From assembly GCF_007744255.1 (NCBI RefSeq), contig NZ_CP036267.1, positions 5,002,001 through 5,066,000 on the forward strand: DNA of 64,000 nt, in the 5' to 3' direction. The notes below the pieces were generated by a model. That model did no database searches. It saw only the letters and a program-made list of their open reading frames with translations, and was not told the DNA's origin. This document shows, piece after piece, positions 19,280 to 27,874 of the stretch (positions within the stretch are counted from its first letter, which is position 1; every line of letters starts with the position of its first letter). Position numbers and translations under genes: made by a program. This stretch comes from Thalassoglobus polymorphus (GTDB lineage Bacteria > Planctomycetota > Planctomycetia > Planctomycetales > Planctomycetaceae).

Positions 19280-20584
19280 TTGAAAGGACTCATCTTTGTC
19301 TACGGCTCACTGGTTTTCATTTGCCTGGGAGCAATCGTCCGACCATGGATCGGAGTCGTCGGATACTTCGGATTTGCGATTCTGAATCCAGTTTACCTAT
19401 GGGGGCACAGCCTGCCACCCAACTCGAATTTTCAGAAATATATCGTCGGCGCAACGTTCATCGGCCTACTGCTATCCGGCTTCAAAGGAAACAAGATCCA
19501 AGGTGCCCCAGCCTGGGCAATCATCAGTTTAGCCCTCTACCTGGCATGGGCTTGGGTCACAGCTCAGTTCACAATCCACGAGGGCGACACAACCTTCTAT
19601 ATGACAACAATCTGGAAGATTGTCCTCATGTCCTGCGTCGGGCTATTACTTATCGACACCCCCAAAAAAATTGTCACCCTGATGTGGGTGATCGTCATTG
19701 CCCAAGGCTGGAATGCCTGGGAAATCAACCTGCAATACTTTCAAGATGGGTACTGCTACGCAGCCTACCACGGCTGGGGCATCGCAGACAACAATGGCTA
19801 CTCGATTTTGACGGTACCAATAATGGGGGCGAGCCTTGGCTTGGCTTTCTATTCCCCGAAGCTCTGGACCAGAATTTTTGCGGGCTTCATCTTCACCCTG
19901 CAAATGCACCAAATCATGCTTCTCGAATCAAGGGGAACAATGATAGGAGCACTCTGCCTTGCTGGGATAGGAGCTTGGTATGTCCATAAAAACTCGTGGA
20001 CCATCTCGACGATTCTCGTCTCCATTGCCCTTGGGGCAGCCTTAGCGGGCCCTTCGGTGGTCGAAGAATTTAGTTCATCCTTTGCAAGCGGAGAAGAACT
20101 CGATGCCTCGGCGGATAGCCGATTCAAACTCTGGAAAGCTGGCGTGGAGATCACCCAAGACTATCCTCTGCTTGGTGTCGGTCCAAATGCAACGGGACGA
20201 CTTGTTCCGCAGTACTATGAAGGGGGCTTGGACACCAGCCACAAAGTCCTTCACAATTTAATTTTCGACGTCTCAACCGGGTCAGGAATCCCCGGCGTTA
20301 TACTTTATTGCGCCTTCTTCGGTCTCACCTGGTGGGCCGTTCGGGTTCGCTGGAAAAAAGAAAAAGCGACACTCCCAGACTGGGCAAAACCCCCTCTTTT
20401 CTCGACGCTTTGTGGAGTCCCCGGATACATCGTTTCATCCATGTTTTCGAGTGGTGCATTGCTTGAAAGCTCATACATTGGTGTCATCGTTGGAGCCTCA
20501 ACCCTGCTAATTCTTGCAAAGGCTCGCACCGCCAACCACGAAGCAGCGATAAATATCGAAAGAGTTCACTCTCACCATGTCTAA
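19280..20584 (+). CDS. O-antigen ligase/polymerase-like membrane protein
   Basis: Multi-spanning protein (434 residues, about ten to twelve hydrophobic segments) of the Wzy/WaaL superfamily, probably ligating or polymerising glycan on the periplasmic face. Evidence is the topology plus a large loop after position 240 with a charged SADSRFKLWKAGVEITQDYP and GVGPNATGRLVPQYYEGG, which resembles the O-antigen ligase loop that begins RxxxWxxA. Similar proteins in exosortase loci are called probable O-glycosylation ligases. The start is TTG at 19280 with a weak ribosome binding site. It overlaps the ATPase gene by 8 bp, suggesting coupled translation. Confidence 0.82.
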   Translation: MKGLIFVYGSLVFICLGAIVRPWIGVVGYFGFAILNPVYLWGHSLPPNSNFQKYIVGATFIGLLLSGFKGNKIQGAPAWAIISLALYLAWAWVTAQFTIHEGDTTFYMTTIWKIVLMSCVGLLLIDTPKKIVTLMWVIVIAQGWNAWEINLQYFQDGYCYAAYHGWGIADNNGYSILTVPIMGASLGLAFYSPKLWTRIFAGFIFTLQMHQIMLLESRGTMIGALCLAGIGAWYVHKNSWTISTILVSIALGAALAGPSVVEEFSSSFASGEELDASADSRFKLWKAGVEITQDYPLLGVGPNATGRLVPQYYEGGLDTSHKVLHNLIFDVSTGSGIPGVILYCAFFGLTWWAVRVRWKKEKATLPDWAKPPLFSTLCGVPGYIVSSMFSSGALLESSYIGVIVGASTLLILAKARTANHEAAINIERVHSHHV

Positions 20585-21869
20585 ACCTGTCATCTCAGTA
20601 GAAAATCTTTCCAAGGCGTACCGGATTGGTGTTAAGGATGAAATTCCGGACACCCTTGTCGGAGCGATGACTTCCGTCATTCGGTCTCCTTTCAAAAACT
20701 TACAGCGACTCCGCCGTCTCGATACATTTACAGGGGGACCAAACGGGACTGAGTCGGACGATACGCTTTGGGCTCTCAAGGATGTCTCTTTTGATGTGCA
20801 GGAAGGAGAGGTCGTCGGGATTATTGGTCGCAACGGAGCAGGAAAAAGCACGCTGCTGAAAGTCCTCAGCCGAATCACCGAGCCGACCTCTGGACGAGTT
20901 GTCATCCGTGGACGTGTCTCCAGCTTACTGGAAGTCGGAACCGGGTTTCATCCGGAATTGACCGGTCGAGACAACATCTACATGAACGGTACAATCCTCG
21001 GGATGACCAAACGAGAAATCGACCGCAAATTCGACGAAATCGTCGACTTCAGCGGCGTCGAAAAATTCCTAGATACCCCGACAAAACGCTACTCATCCGG
21101 CATGCAAGTGAGACTAGCATTCGCCGTGGCGGCACACTTAGAGCCCGAAATTTTGATCATTGATGAAGTTTTGGCTGTTGGAGACGTGGAGTTCCAAAGC
21201 AAGTGCATGGAAAAGATTAGAGCAGTAGCATCAGATGGCCGCACAATCTTGTTCGTGAGCCATAACCTAAATACGATCGCAAGGCTTACAGAGAAGTGTG
21301 CTTTTCTCGAAAATGGGGGAATTTCGATCTATGGAGATACACCAACCGCATTAAACACATACGGATTAAGTCGGGGGGAACATTCAATAAAGAAATCGAT
21401 CGAAAGTTGCCGGAGAGACGGGAACGCAGACCCAATAGTTAAGATTAAATCAATTTCGGTACTTACAGACTCGGAAGATGAATTCCCAAGATTCGAGATT
21501 GGAGAGCAGGTAAGAATTGAAATTCACTTATACTCACGAGTTTCGATTGATTCGGCTGCGATTTCTGTTGGATTGTCCAGAAACAGACAGCCAGTGGAAT
21601 TATTCTCACTATTTCACGACAAGAATCGGGATGGATTAAGAATTTCCAAAGGCGTTAACAAAGTGACATTTGGATTCGTAGATACAAATTTGCTACCGGG
21701 AGTCTACAGCGTGGATGTCGGGATCAACCCATACATTAAAGAAAAAGCGTACGATGTCATACAAGCCTACCCCGTTTTCGAAGTCATAAATACAGGCTCT
21801 AAAAAAGTGTCATTCCGCCCAGAGCGGCCTGGGACTATTTTCTGGGAAGATGCTATCTGGGAAGTTTAA
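20577..21869 (+). CDS. Polysaccharide ABC exporter ATPase with C-terminal glycan-binding domain (Wzt-like)
   Basis: ATP-binding partner of the Wzm-like permease. The nucleotide-binding domain (about 1-250) has Walker A GRNGAGKSTLLKVLS, signature YSSGMQVRLAFAVA, and Walker B EILIIDEVLAVGD. The remaining 160 residues form a beta-rich domain of the Wzt_C type, which in O8/O9a systems recognises the finished non-reducing end. Base composition changes inside the gene: up to about 21190 it is GC-rich like its neighbours, and after Walker B it becomes AT-rich, as is the following sulfotransferase. This points to replacement of the specificity domain by recombination. Confidence 0.94.
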   Translation: MSKPVISVENLSKAYRIGVKDEIPDTLVGAMTSVIRSPFKNLQRLRRLDTFTGGPNGTESDDTLWALKDVSFDVQEGEVVGIIGRNGAGKSTLLKVLSRITEPTSGRVVIRGRVSSLLEVGTGFHPELTGRDNIYMNGTILGMTKREIDRKFDEIVDFSGVEKFLDTPTKRYSSGMQVRLAFAVAAHLEPEILIIDEVLAVGDVEFQSKCMEKIRAVASDGRTILFVSHNLNTIARLTEKCAFLENGGISIYGDTPTALNTYGLSRGEHSIKKSIESCRRDGNADPIVKIKSISVLTDSEDEFPRFEIGEQVRIEIHLYSRVSIDSAAISVGLSRNRQPVELFSLFHDKNRDGLRISKGVNKVTFGFVDTNLLPGVYSVDVGINPYIKEKAYDVIQAYPVFEVINTGSKKVSFRPERPGTIFWEDAIWEV

Positions 21870-21896
21870 GCCGCTCACCCAATTGGAGATACGACA

Positions 21897-22691
21897 GTGC
21901 TAAACAACACTACTACAATAATAAAAAAATGGTTCCGTTGGAGACGAGGCGCAGAAAAACCAATCATCATTCTCGGTAATCAAAAAAGTGGAACAACAGC
22001 CATCGCAGGCCTGCTCGCAGAGTGTGCTAACTTGAATTGCACGTTGGACATCCACGAAATGCACGATGGAAAAGTTGGAAGACGTTACGCAAAAGGAGAC
22101 TTACAGCTATCAGAAATCATCAAGTCATGTAAGCATAAATTCCGTACACCGATCATAAAAGAGCCCATGCTGACATTCATGGCAGACCAAGTTACAGTAG
22201 AATTCCCTGACTCCACAATTGTCTTCATAATCCGAGACCCTCGCGACAACATTAGAAGTATCCTAAACCGCCTAGAAATCCCAGGCAACTTAAACACTCT
22301 TAACGAAGACATCGTGAATTCGTTTCCAGAATCTTGGAAAGACGTGCTCAAAGGATCAAGGCTTGGGCTATGCCAAGAATCCACAAACTACATTGAAAGG
22401 CTTGCGGAACGATGGAATCATGCACTGGATACTTACGACAATATCTCAAACAATAAGATTTTAATTCGTTACGAGGATTTCCTCAGCAGCAAGGTATTGG
22501 CTATTGAAGAACTATGTAGGTCACTAAACCTACCTGTACGAAGAGACATCACAGAAATCCAAGACCGCCAATACCAAAAAAAGGGAGACCGCGACATTAC
22601 CTGGGAAGAGTTCTACGGCCATGAAAACCTAGCTAGAATCCAAGCGATCTGCTCAGACAAAATGACAAGATTCAACTATCTGTCTAATTAA
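21897..22691 (+). CDS. Sulfotransferase family protein 1
   Basis: PAPS-dependent sulfotransferase, probably sulfating the exopolysaccharide or a lipid-linked precursor. The 264-residue product shows the 5'-phosphosulfate loop (IIILGNQKSGTTAIAGLL, about 23-40) and the 3'-phosphate binding motif (STIVFIIRDPRDNIRSI, about 104-120). The start is GTG at 21897 with GGAG 9 nt upstream. The gene is AT-rich relative to upstream genes and shares that trait with the 3' half of wzt, so the two may have arrived together. The acceptor is unknown. Confidence 0.85.
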   Translation: MLNNTTTIIKKWFRWRRGAEKPIIILGNQKSGTTAIAGLLAECANLNCTLDIHEMHDGKVGRRYAKGDLQLSEIIKSCKHKFRTPIIKEPMLTFMADQVTVEFPDSTIVFIIRDPRDNIRSILNRLEIPGNLNTLNEDIVNSFPESWKDVLKGSRLGLCQESTNYIERLAERWNHALDTYDNISNNKILIRYEDFLSSKVLAIEELCRSLNLPVRRDITEIQDRQYQKKGDRDITWEEFYGHENLARIQAICSDKMTRFNYLSN

Positions 22692-22814
22692 TTCAACTAC
22701 CCACGAAAAATCGTACCCGATTGTAGACCCCAAACCACCTAAGCTCTAAAAACACAATAGCCCAATCGCAGCCCCCCACCCTTTCACCAGCGACACGTCA
22801 GGCTCATGCACGAC

Positions 22815-22862
22815 TTGACATGCAGACTTGTTGCACAAAAACTCAGAATAGGGTTGATACTC
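22815..22862 (+). promoter_or_regulatory. Possible promoter upstream of the second glycosyltransferase block
   Basis: TTGACA at 22815-22820 and, overlapping, TTGCAC at 22831-22836 with TGATAC 18 bp further on. It lies in the 290-bp gap after the sulfotransferase gene, which otherwise holds no gene. Weak evidence. Confidence 0.3.
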
Positions 22863-22979
22863 AAAATGCAGAACTCACAAGCTACCTAACCCAAACCCCG
22901 CCCCCACTATCCGTGGGGAACTTCAACAGTATACCAAGAAGAGGTTTTCCAAATCGCTTCTGATCTGGAAGCCGCAATA

Positions 22980-23216
22980 GTGGAATACAGGCTCGTCTCA
23001 TTTTGGAAGAGCAACGATTATGTCCACACGACAATGCAAAAGCGAGTTGATCATCAAAAGCAGCCAACAGACAATCCACAACCGAAGTCCCCACTTCAAA
23101 AGATTACGGACCGGCTATTGTTAAAAATCCTGAAGAAAGTTCCTGATGAGAGTGCAGTTCGGCGAAAGCTGGTCAAAGATCGGCTTGGCATAGATGTAAA
23201 AAGAAACCAGAAATGA
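22980..23216 (+). CDS. Small basic protein, translationally coupled to the next glycosyltransferase
   Basis: Not recognised. This 78-residue frame (or 60 residues from the ATG at 23034) is rich in Lys, Arg and Gln and ends LKILKKVPDESAVRRKLVKD plus a short basic tail. Its stop overlaps the next ATG as ATGA (23213-23216), an arrangement typical of genuinely translated, coupled genes. There is no signal peptide or membrane segment. It could be a small accessory protein or the remnant of a longer gene; a non-coding leader cannot be excluded. Confidence 0.4.
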   Translation: MEYRLVSFWKSNDYVHTTMQKRVDHQKQPTDNPQPKSPLQKITDRLLLKILKKVPDESAVRRKLVKDRLGIDVKRNQK

Positions 23217-24337
23217 GAATTTGTATTGTCCAACCCAACTTGAACACTCTTTCAGAAACCTTCATTGCAGCGCATTCTGCACACCTGCCTGGGGAAGTTT
23301 CAGTGATTCACCAAAGTGGTGACCTGTTCGCGATGATCGAGAGGAAGCGTGTTCTCTCGCAAGGATTTCACTCAAAAGCTGTCCGTAAGATCAACAGGTT
23401 GATCACTAACCGACCGTGGGAATGGGAACGGACACGATCCTACTTGACTGCACTCAAGAAGTTCCGTCCTGATGTCGTCTTAGCTGAGTATGGTCCTACT
23501 GGTGCATGCATTGTTGAAGCGTGTCGAGTTTCAAAGATTCCACTTGTCGTTCACTTTCACGGCTACGATGCCAGCAGGCATGATATCCTTGAAAGGCATA
23601 AAAATGACTATCAACTCATGTTTGATGATGCCGCAGCGATCATTGCTGTTTCGGAGACTATGAAAAAACGTCTACTTGAACTCGGCGCTGACAGGCGTCG
23701 TCTCCATTTGAACCATTACGGCGTCGATGTTGAACAATTCAAGGTTCGAGAACGAATTTCAACCGAGCCAAACTTCCTGGCTGTCGGTCGGTTTGTTGAG
23801 AAAAAAGCTCCCTACTTAACGGTTGCTGCATTTTCCAAAGTCGTCGAAAGGATTCCTTCCGCGAAGCTACGAATGATTGGTGACGGACCTTTGTTAGGAG
23901 TCTGCAAAGATCTTGCACGGGCTCTTGGAATCGATAAATCACTACACTTCTGCGGCCCTCAACCACACGAAGTCGTGGCAAACGAAATGTCAAATTCGTT
24001 TGCTTTTGTCCAACACTCAATCGAAGCATCCAACGGTGATTGTGAAGGAACTCCGAACTCAATCCTTGAAGCAGGAGCAAGTGGAAAACCTGTCGTCTCT
24101 ACCAGACACGCTGGAATCCCAGATGTTGTCATCGACTCAGAGACAGGGTATCTCGTAGACGAACGCGATGTTCAGGGAATGGCCAATCGAATGATCGACC
24201 TAGCTTTGGCTCCCGAGATCGCAGCCCGCATGGGTACTGCTGCCCGTGAAAGAATATCAACTGAATTCACAATGAGCAAAAGTATTGACAAACTGTTTAA
24301 CATATTACAGTCCGTGACCAACAAGGGAATTCAATGA
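23213..24337 (+). CDS. Glycosyltransferase family 4, colanic-acid type
   Basis: GT-B fold retaining transferase, 374 residues. The N-terminal half has FRPDVVLAEYGPTGACIVEA and VVHFHGYDAS. The C-terminal domain has FLAVGRFVEKKAPYLTVAAF, RMIGDGPLLG, and the E-x7-E region NGDCEGTPNSILEAGASGKP followed by VVSTRHAGIPDVV. The HFHGYDAS and NGDCEGTPNS motifs resemble the WcaL/AmsK group. It overlaps the upstream small frame and the downstream GT2 gene by 4 bp each (ATGA), so it belongs to one operon with them. Sugar and acceptor are unknown. Confidence 0.92.
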   Translation: MRICIVQPNLNTLSETFIAAHSAHLPGEVSVIHQSGDLFAMIERKRVLSQGFHSKAVRKINRLITNRPWEWERTRSYLTALKKFRPDVVLAEYGPTGACIVEACRVSKIPLVVHFHGYDASRHDILERHKNDYQLMFDDAAAIIAVSETMKKRLLELGADRRRLHLNHYGVDVEQFKVRERISTEPNFLAVGRFVEKKAPYLTVAAFSKVVERIPSAKLRMIGDGPLLGVCKDLARALGIDKSLHFCGPQPHEVVANEMSNSFAFVQHSIEASNGDCEGTPNSILEAGASGKPVVSTRHAGIPDVVIDSETGYLVDERDVQGMANRMIDLALAPEIAARMGTAARERISTEFTMSKSIDKLFNILQSVTNKGIQ

Positions 24338-25242
24338 CAAAGCCAGAAGTCTCAGTCGTCATCCCTTGCTACAATGGCTCTCCATTCCTGCGCGAGACGC
24401 TCGACTCAGCGATTAACCAAACGCACCGACCTCTGGAAATCATTGTCATCGACGATGGTTCAACAGACGATTCAGCTGCAATTGCAGAGTCGTTCGGGGC
24501 TCCAGTTCGAGTCATTCGCCAGGAAAACCAAGGTGAATCCGTTGCTCGAAATCGGGGTATCGACGAAGCAAAAGGTGAATGGATTGCCTTCTTAGATGCT
24601 GACGACCTTTGGGCTCCGGAAAAACTCGAGCGTCAACTCTCCCTGATTGACGAGACAACCGTTGCCGTCCATACCGAACTTCAGTCATTTGGGACCGTCG
24701 ACTCTCAAAGCAACATCGCTGCAATCCCAGAAAGCACTCGCTACCAGCCTTTTACTGTCGCTGTTAAAAACCCCATAGTGACACCTTCCAGCCTGATAGT
24801 CAGACGCAGTTTACATTTGCGATTTCCAACCTGGACGAAGCACGCAGAAGATCTCATATACTGCCTTGAGTTAATTCGGCTTGGAGTGGTCAAGTTAGTC
24901 CCTGAACACCTCACTCTTTACCGCAAGCACTCTGAAAGCCAATCTGCCGACCCGACTCGCGAAATGCGATGGTTTGAATCACTCGAACAGTGGATTGAAA
25001 CAAACAAAGACTTCCAGCCCGAAGAAAAAAAAGAAATCCTAAACGAGCGCCTCAGGCGTGTAACGTTCAGTGCGTGGACTGCTAAAGAGAATCGCGATTG
25101 GGAGAGTTACTGGAAGATTCGGAATTATCTGCTGGCTCACAAAGGGAACCCTAAGGTTAATGAAATACTGAGCAACAAAATATACCATCCATTGTTGTAT
25201 AAAATTAAAGATGCTTTCTCACCAGAAAAAACATCTACATAA
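24334..25242 (+). CDS. Glycosyltransferase family 2
   Basis: Inverting GT-A fold transferase, 302 residues. It opens with VSVVIPCYNGSPFLRETLDS and IIVIDDGSTDDSAAIAE, then ENQGESVARNRGIDEAKGEW and the metal-binding IAFLDADDLW, all GT2 hallmarks. The C-terminal third (from about residue 200) is charged and helical without membrane segments, so the protein is cytosolic or peripheral. It starts within the stop of the preceding GT4 gene. Confidence 0.93.
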   Translation: MTKPEVSVVIPCYNGSPFLRETLDSAINQTHRPLEIIVIDDGSTDDSAAIAESFGAPVRVIRQENQGESVARNRGIDEAKGEWIAFLDADDLWAPEKLERQLSLIDETTVAVHTELQSFGTVDSQSNIAAIPESTRYQPFTVAVKNPIVTPSSLIVRRSLHLRFPTWTKHAEDLIYCLELIRLGVVKLVPEHLTLYRKHSESQSADPTREMRWFESLEQWIETNKDFQPEEKKEILNERLRRVTFSAWTAKENRDWESYWKIRNYLLAHKGNPKVNEILSNKIYHPLLYKIKDAFSPEKTST

Positions 25243-25321
25243 CACCACAAACACACTAACTTCCTCGCCGCCGTTTCTTGTCTAACACCCCAGACGTCAA
25301 GTCAAAAATCTACAGAACCAC

Positions 25322-26272
25322 ATGAATCTCAGCGTCATCATCTGCACATGGAACCGAGCAGAGTTACTTGATCGCACCTTGACCTCCATGCACGAACTCC
25401 ACATCCCAGATGGAATTTCGTGGGAGCTCATTGTCGTCAACAATAACTGCACTGACAACACTGACGAGGTCATCCAGCGTCATGCTAGCAAGCTGCCAAT
25501 ACTAAGAATTTTAGAAGAGACCCCAGGGCAATCGCATGCAAGAAACGCTGCCCTTCAAGCAGCAACGGGTGAGTTGCTAATCTGGACAGACGATGATGTC
25601 GTAGTTGCCCCGGACTGGATTGCCCAATACCTCAAGGCTGTGCGGGATTGGCCCGAAGCGGCCTATTTTGGAGGGACAGTAGACCCGATTTACGAATCAC
25701 CTCCACCAACATGGATGGAGCCACACCTAAAAGACCTTGGAGCGATGCTAGCGATCCATCAGTACGGGAACCACGTATCGAAGTTTCCTGAACATGATAT
25801 CCCACGTGGGGTAAATATGGCTCTGCCCAAAAAGATTTTGGAAGAATTTGAATTCGACACAAGATTGGGGAACTCTGAGAACAGCAATCTCAGAGGAGAG
25901 GACGCTGACCTTCTAAGGCGCTTACAGAGTGCAGGCCATTACGGTGTCTGGGTTGGCCCCGCCCGAGTTCAACACTGGGTCCCCACTGAAAGATTAACAA
26001 AAGAATACATTCAAACCTGGTATCGTGGAGGAGGAAGGTCGTTCACACTACGAAATGGCTTGGCGGAATGTAAGTGGGCTTTTGGATACCCAAGATGGGT
26101 TCTGAAAGCATTCTGGATTTCCAAACTTAAAGCAGCTCTTACGCTGCCCCTCCGCAATAAAAGTTGGCTTAGCTCCTTTACAAGAGCTGCGTTCTTGAGA
26201 GGCGTCCTCAACCAGGCAAAAGAGTCCGGAAAAGTTTCGCTCGTTCAAATTGCGAAAAACTCCAAACAGTGA
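25322..26272 (+). CDS. Glycosyltransferase family 2
   Basis: GT-A fold transferase, 316 residues. The N-terminus shows LSVIICTWNRAELLDRTLTS and LIVVNNNCTDNTDEVI, the DXD-like site is LLIWTDDDVVVAPDWI, and the acceptor-side motif is NLRGEDADLLRRLQSAGHYG (a GEDxxL motif). C-terminal residues 230-316 are basic. A degenerate copy of the 98-bp repeat begins a few bases after its stop. Function within the glycan is unknown. Confidence 0.92.
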   Translation: MNLSVIICTWNRAELLDRTLTSMHELHIPDGISWELIVVNNNCTDNTDEVIQRHASKLPILRILEETPGQSHARNAALQAATGELLIWTDDDVVVAPDWIAQYLKAVRDWPEAAYFGGTVDPIYESPPPTWMEPHLKDLGAMLAIHQYGNHVSKFPEHDIPRGVNMALPKKILEEFEFDTRLGNSENSNLRGEDADLLRRLQSAGHYGVWVGPARVQHWVPTERLTKEYIQTWYRGGGRSFTLRNGLAECKWAFGYPRWVLKAFWISKLKAALTLPLRNKSWLSSFTRAAFLRGVLNQAKESGKVSLVQIAKNSKQ

Positions 26273-26278
26273 ATCAAG

Positions 26279-26376
26279 AGCATTTCCAATCCTTGCCATG
26301 CCCGAGAAGCTCACTTTCATGACTTCACCAACTGCTTTCACAAAGCAGAGCGTAAAGGACAACTTTTTCCCCGAGA
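26279..26376 (+). repeat. Degenerate copy of the 98-bp miniature element
   Basis: The first half matches the element at 56595-56692 (shared CTTGCCATGCCCGAGAAG) and the CAGAGCGTAAAGGAC segment matches CAGAACGTAAAGACC at the same offset. Its right end has decayed and flanking YTAR sequences are not clear. The end now overlaps the GAGAGG ribosome binding site of the next gene. Confidence 0.5.
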
Positions 26377-26385
26377 GGTTTCCAC

Positions 26386-27597
26386 TTGTCCACAACTGGT
26401 AAGATGCTGGTGCTCACAGGGAATTTCCCCACCGTCTCCCAGACATTTGTTCTCCGAGAAATTCAAGCCGCCAAAGAATTAGGCTGGTCAGTCCACGTAA
26501 TTGCCTCTGGAGTTGGCAACGAAACTGACTTAAAACAAGCAAGTGAGTATGGTATCTCCCAGAAAGAATACTCGATACTCAACTGGCGATACTGCATCCC
26601 TACCTTCAATTGTAAAAACAAGAAGATCATCGAGGCGGCTGAGCGCGATAAATACGGTTGGTACTTATCATTGAAGCGAAAAACATACTTCAAAAAATTA
26701 TTAAAACACGCGTTTGTACAGCAAGCCGACCTGATTCACGCACACTTTGTGCAATGGGCTTCAGAAGTAGGTGTGGGACTCAGCAGGATCTTGGGCATCC
26801 CGCTAACGATTGAGGCACATGATGGTCACCTGCCGCTGTATCCTAAGGAGACACTCACCAAGGTCCAAAACACCGCCTCGGCAATTGGCTGCGTAAGCAA
26901 CGAATGGGTTGATGTCTGGGCAAATAAAACCGGAAGTCGTGAGAAACTTCACTGGCTTCCAAACGGTGTCGACTTAGGTGAGTTCAAAATCGCGCCCCAG
27001 AAAACAAGCAAAACTCCAGTTATCATCTCTGTCTCAAACTGCGTAGAACATAAGCGTCCCCAAGATCTTCTTCAAGCTGCAGCAATTCTTAAAAAAAAAG
27101 AGCTGGATTTCAAGATGGTAATTGTGGGCGGCGGTCCATTTCTGACACGACTCCGAAAATTGAGTTCTGATCTGGCATTAAATGACACATGCCGATTAAT
27201 AGGAGCACAACCCCACAGTCGGGTCCGAGAAGAATTTCTGGCTGCAGATATTTTTGCGTTATGCAGCGAACGAGAGTCCTTTGGAATTGTCACAGTTGAA
27301 GCGATGTCATCAGGACTGCCAACAATCACTTCACGCACAGCAGGAGCTAAGGACATTGTCCTAGAAGGGGAAACAGGCTACACGTTCAACGCAGGCGATG
27401 TCGCGTCGCTAACGCAGCACCTTGAAAGACTCATCAAAGACCACCGACTTCGACGATCAATGGGACTGAAAGGAAGAGATCGTGCTTCGTCGAAATTTTC
27501 TTGGCAGAATCATATGAACATTGTTTCTGGCATGTGGCACATGCCAGAAACCCAAAAAAGGACTGTCCCTCAAAGCCATGAAGATCCCCATGAATAA
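26386..27597 (+). CDS. Glycosyltransferase family 4
   Basis: GT-B transferase, 403 residues. Motifs: LTGNFPTVSQTFVLREIQAA at the N-terminus, LIHAHFVQWASEVGVGLS, LTIEAHDGHLP, then IISVSNCVEHKRPQDLLQAA, and the C-terminal SERESFGIVTVEAMSSGLP. The TTG at 26386 is chosen because GAGAGG lies 7 nt upstream; the ATG at 26404 has none. The SQTFVLREI motif is typical of exopolysaccharide GT4 enzymes. Specificity is unknown. Confidence 0.91.
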   Translation: MSTTGKMLVLTGNFPTVSQTFVLREIQAAKELGWSVHVIASGVGNETDLKQASEYGISQKEYSILNWRYCIPTFNCKNKKIIEAAERDKYGWYLSLKRKTYFKKLLKHAFVQQADLIHAHFVQWASEVGVGLSRILGIPLTIEAHDGHLPLYPKETLTKVQNTASAIGCVSNEWVDVWANKTGSREKLHWLPNGVDLGEFKIAPQKTSKTPVIISVSNCVEHKRPQDLLQAAAILKKKELDFKMVIVGGGPFLTRLRKLSSDLALNDTCRLIGAQPHSRVREEFLAADIFALCSERESFGIVTVEAMSSGLPTITSRTAGAKDIVLEGETGYTFNAGDVASLTQHLERLIKDHRLRRSMGLKGRDRASSKFSWQNHMNIVSGMWHMPETQKRTVPQSHEDPHE

Positions 27598-27600
27598 TGG

Positions 27601-27688
27601 GTGTCCAGTTGAGAATGTATCCTCTCCGAAAGTTAGTTTGCCCAACTCTTCTCTACACAACCTTTAACGTGACTAAATGATTGGACAC
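27601..27688. repeat. Short inverted repeat in a gene-free gap
   Basis: GTGTCCA at 27601-27607 is mirrored by TGGACAC at 27682-27688, enclosing 74 bp. It lies in the 277-bp gap between two GT4 genes and could be a decayed miniature element. No protein remnant was recognised in 27598-27874. Confidence 0.25.
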
Positions 27689-27874
27689 AGCTCTAGAAGA
27701 TGTTCGTAAAACTTCCACACGTAACTACCACCATCGATGCTGGCCTGAAGTCTCGTAACAAATCGAAAGCGGGGAGTCTTCAATACCCAATCTTCATAGG
27801 CCTAGTTGATCCCCTCTAATCTAAACTAAGAAGATCCAGCAACGCACTATCCAAGCGAGATAAATGACAATAAG

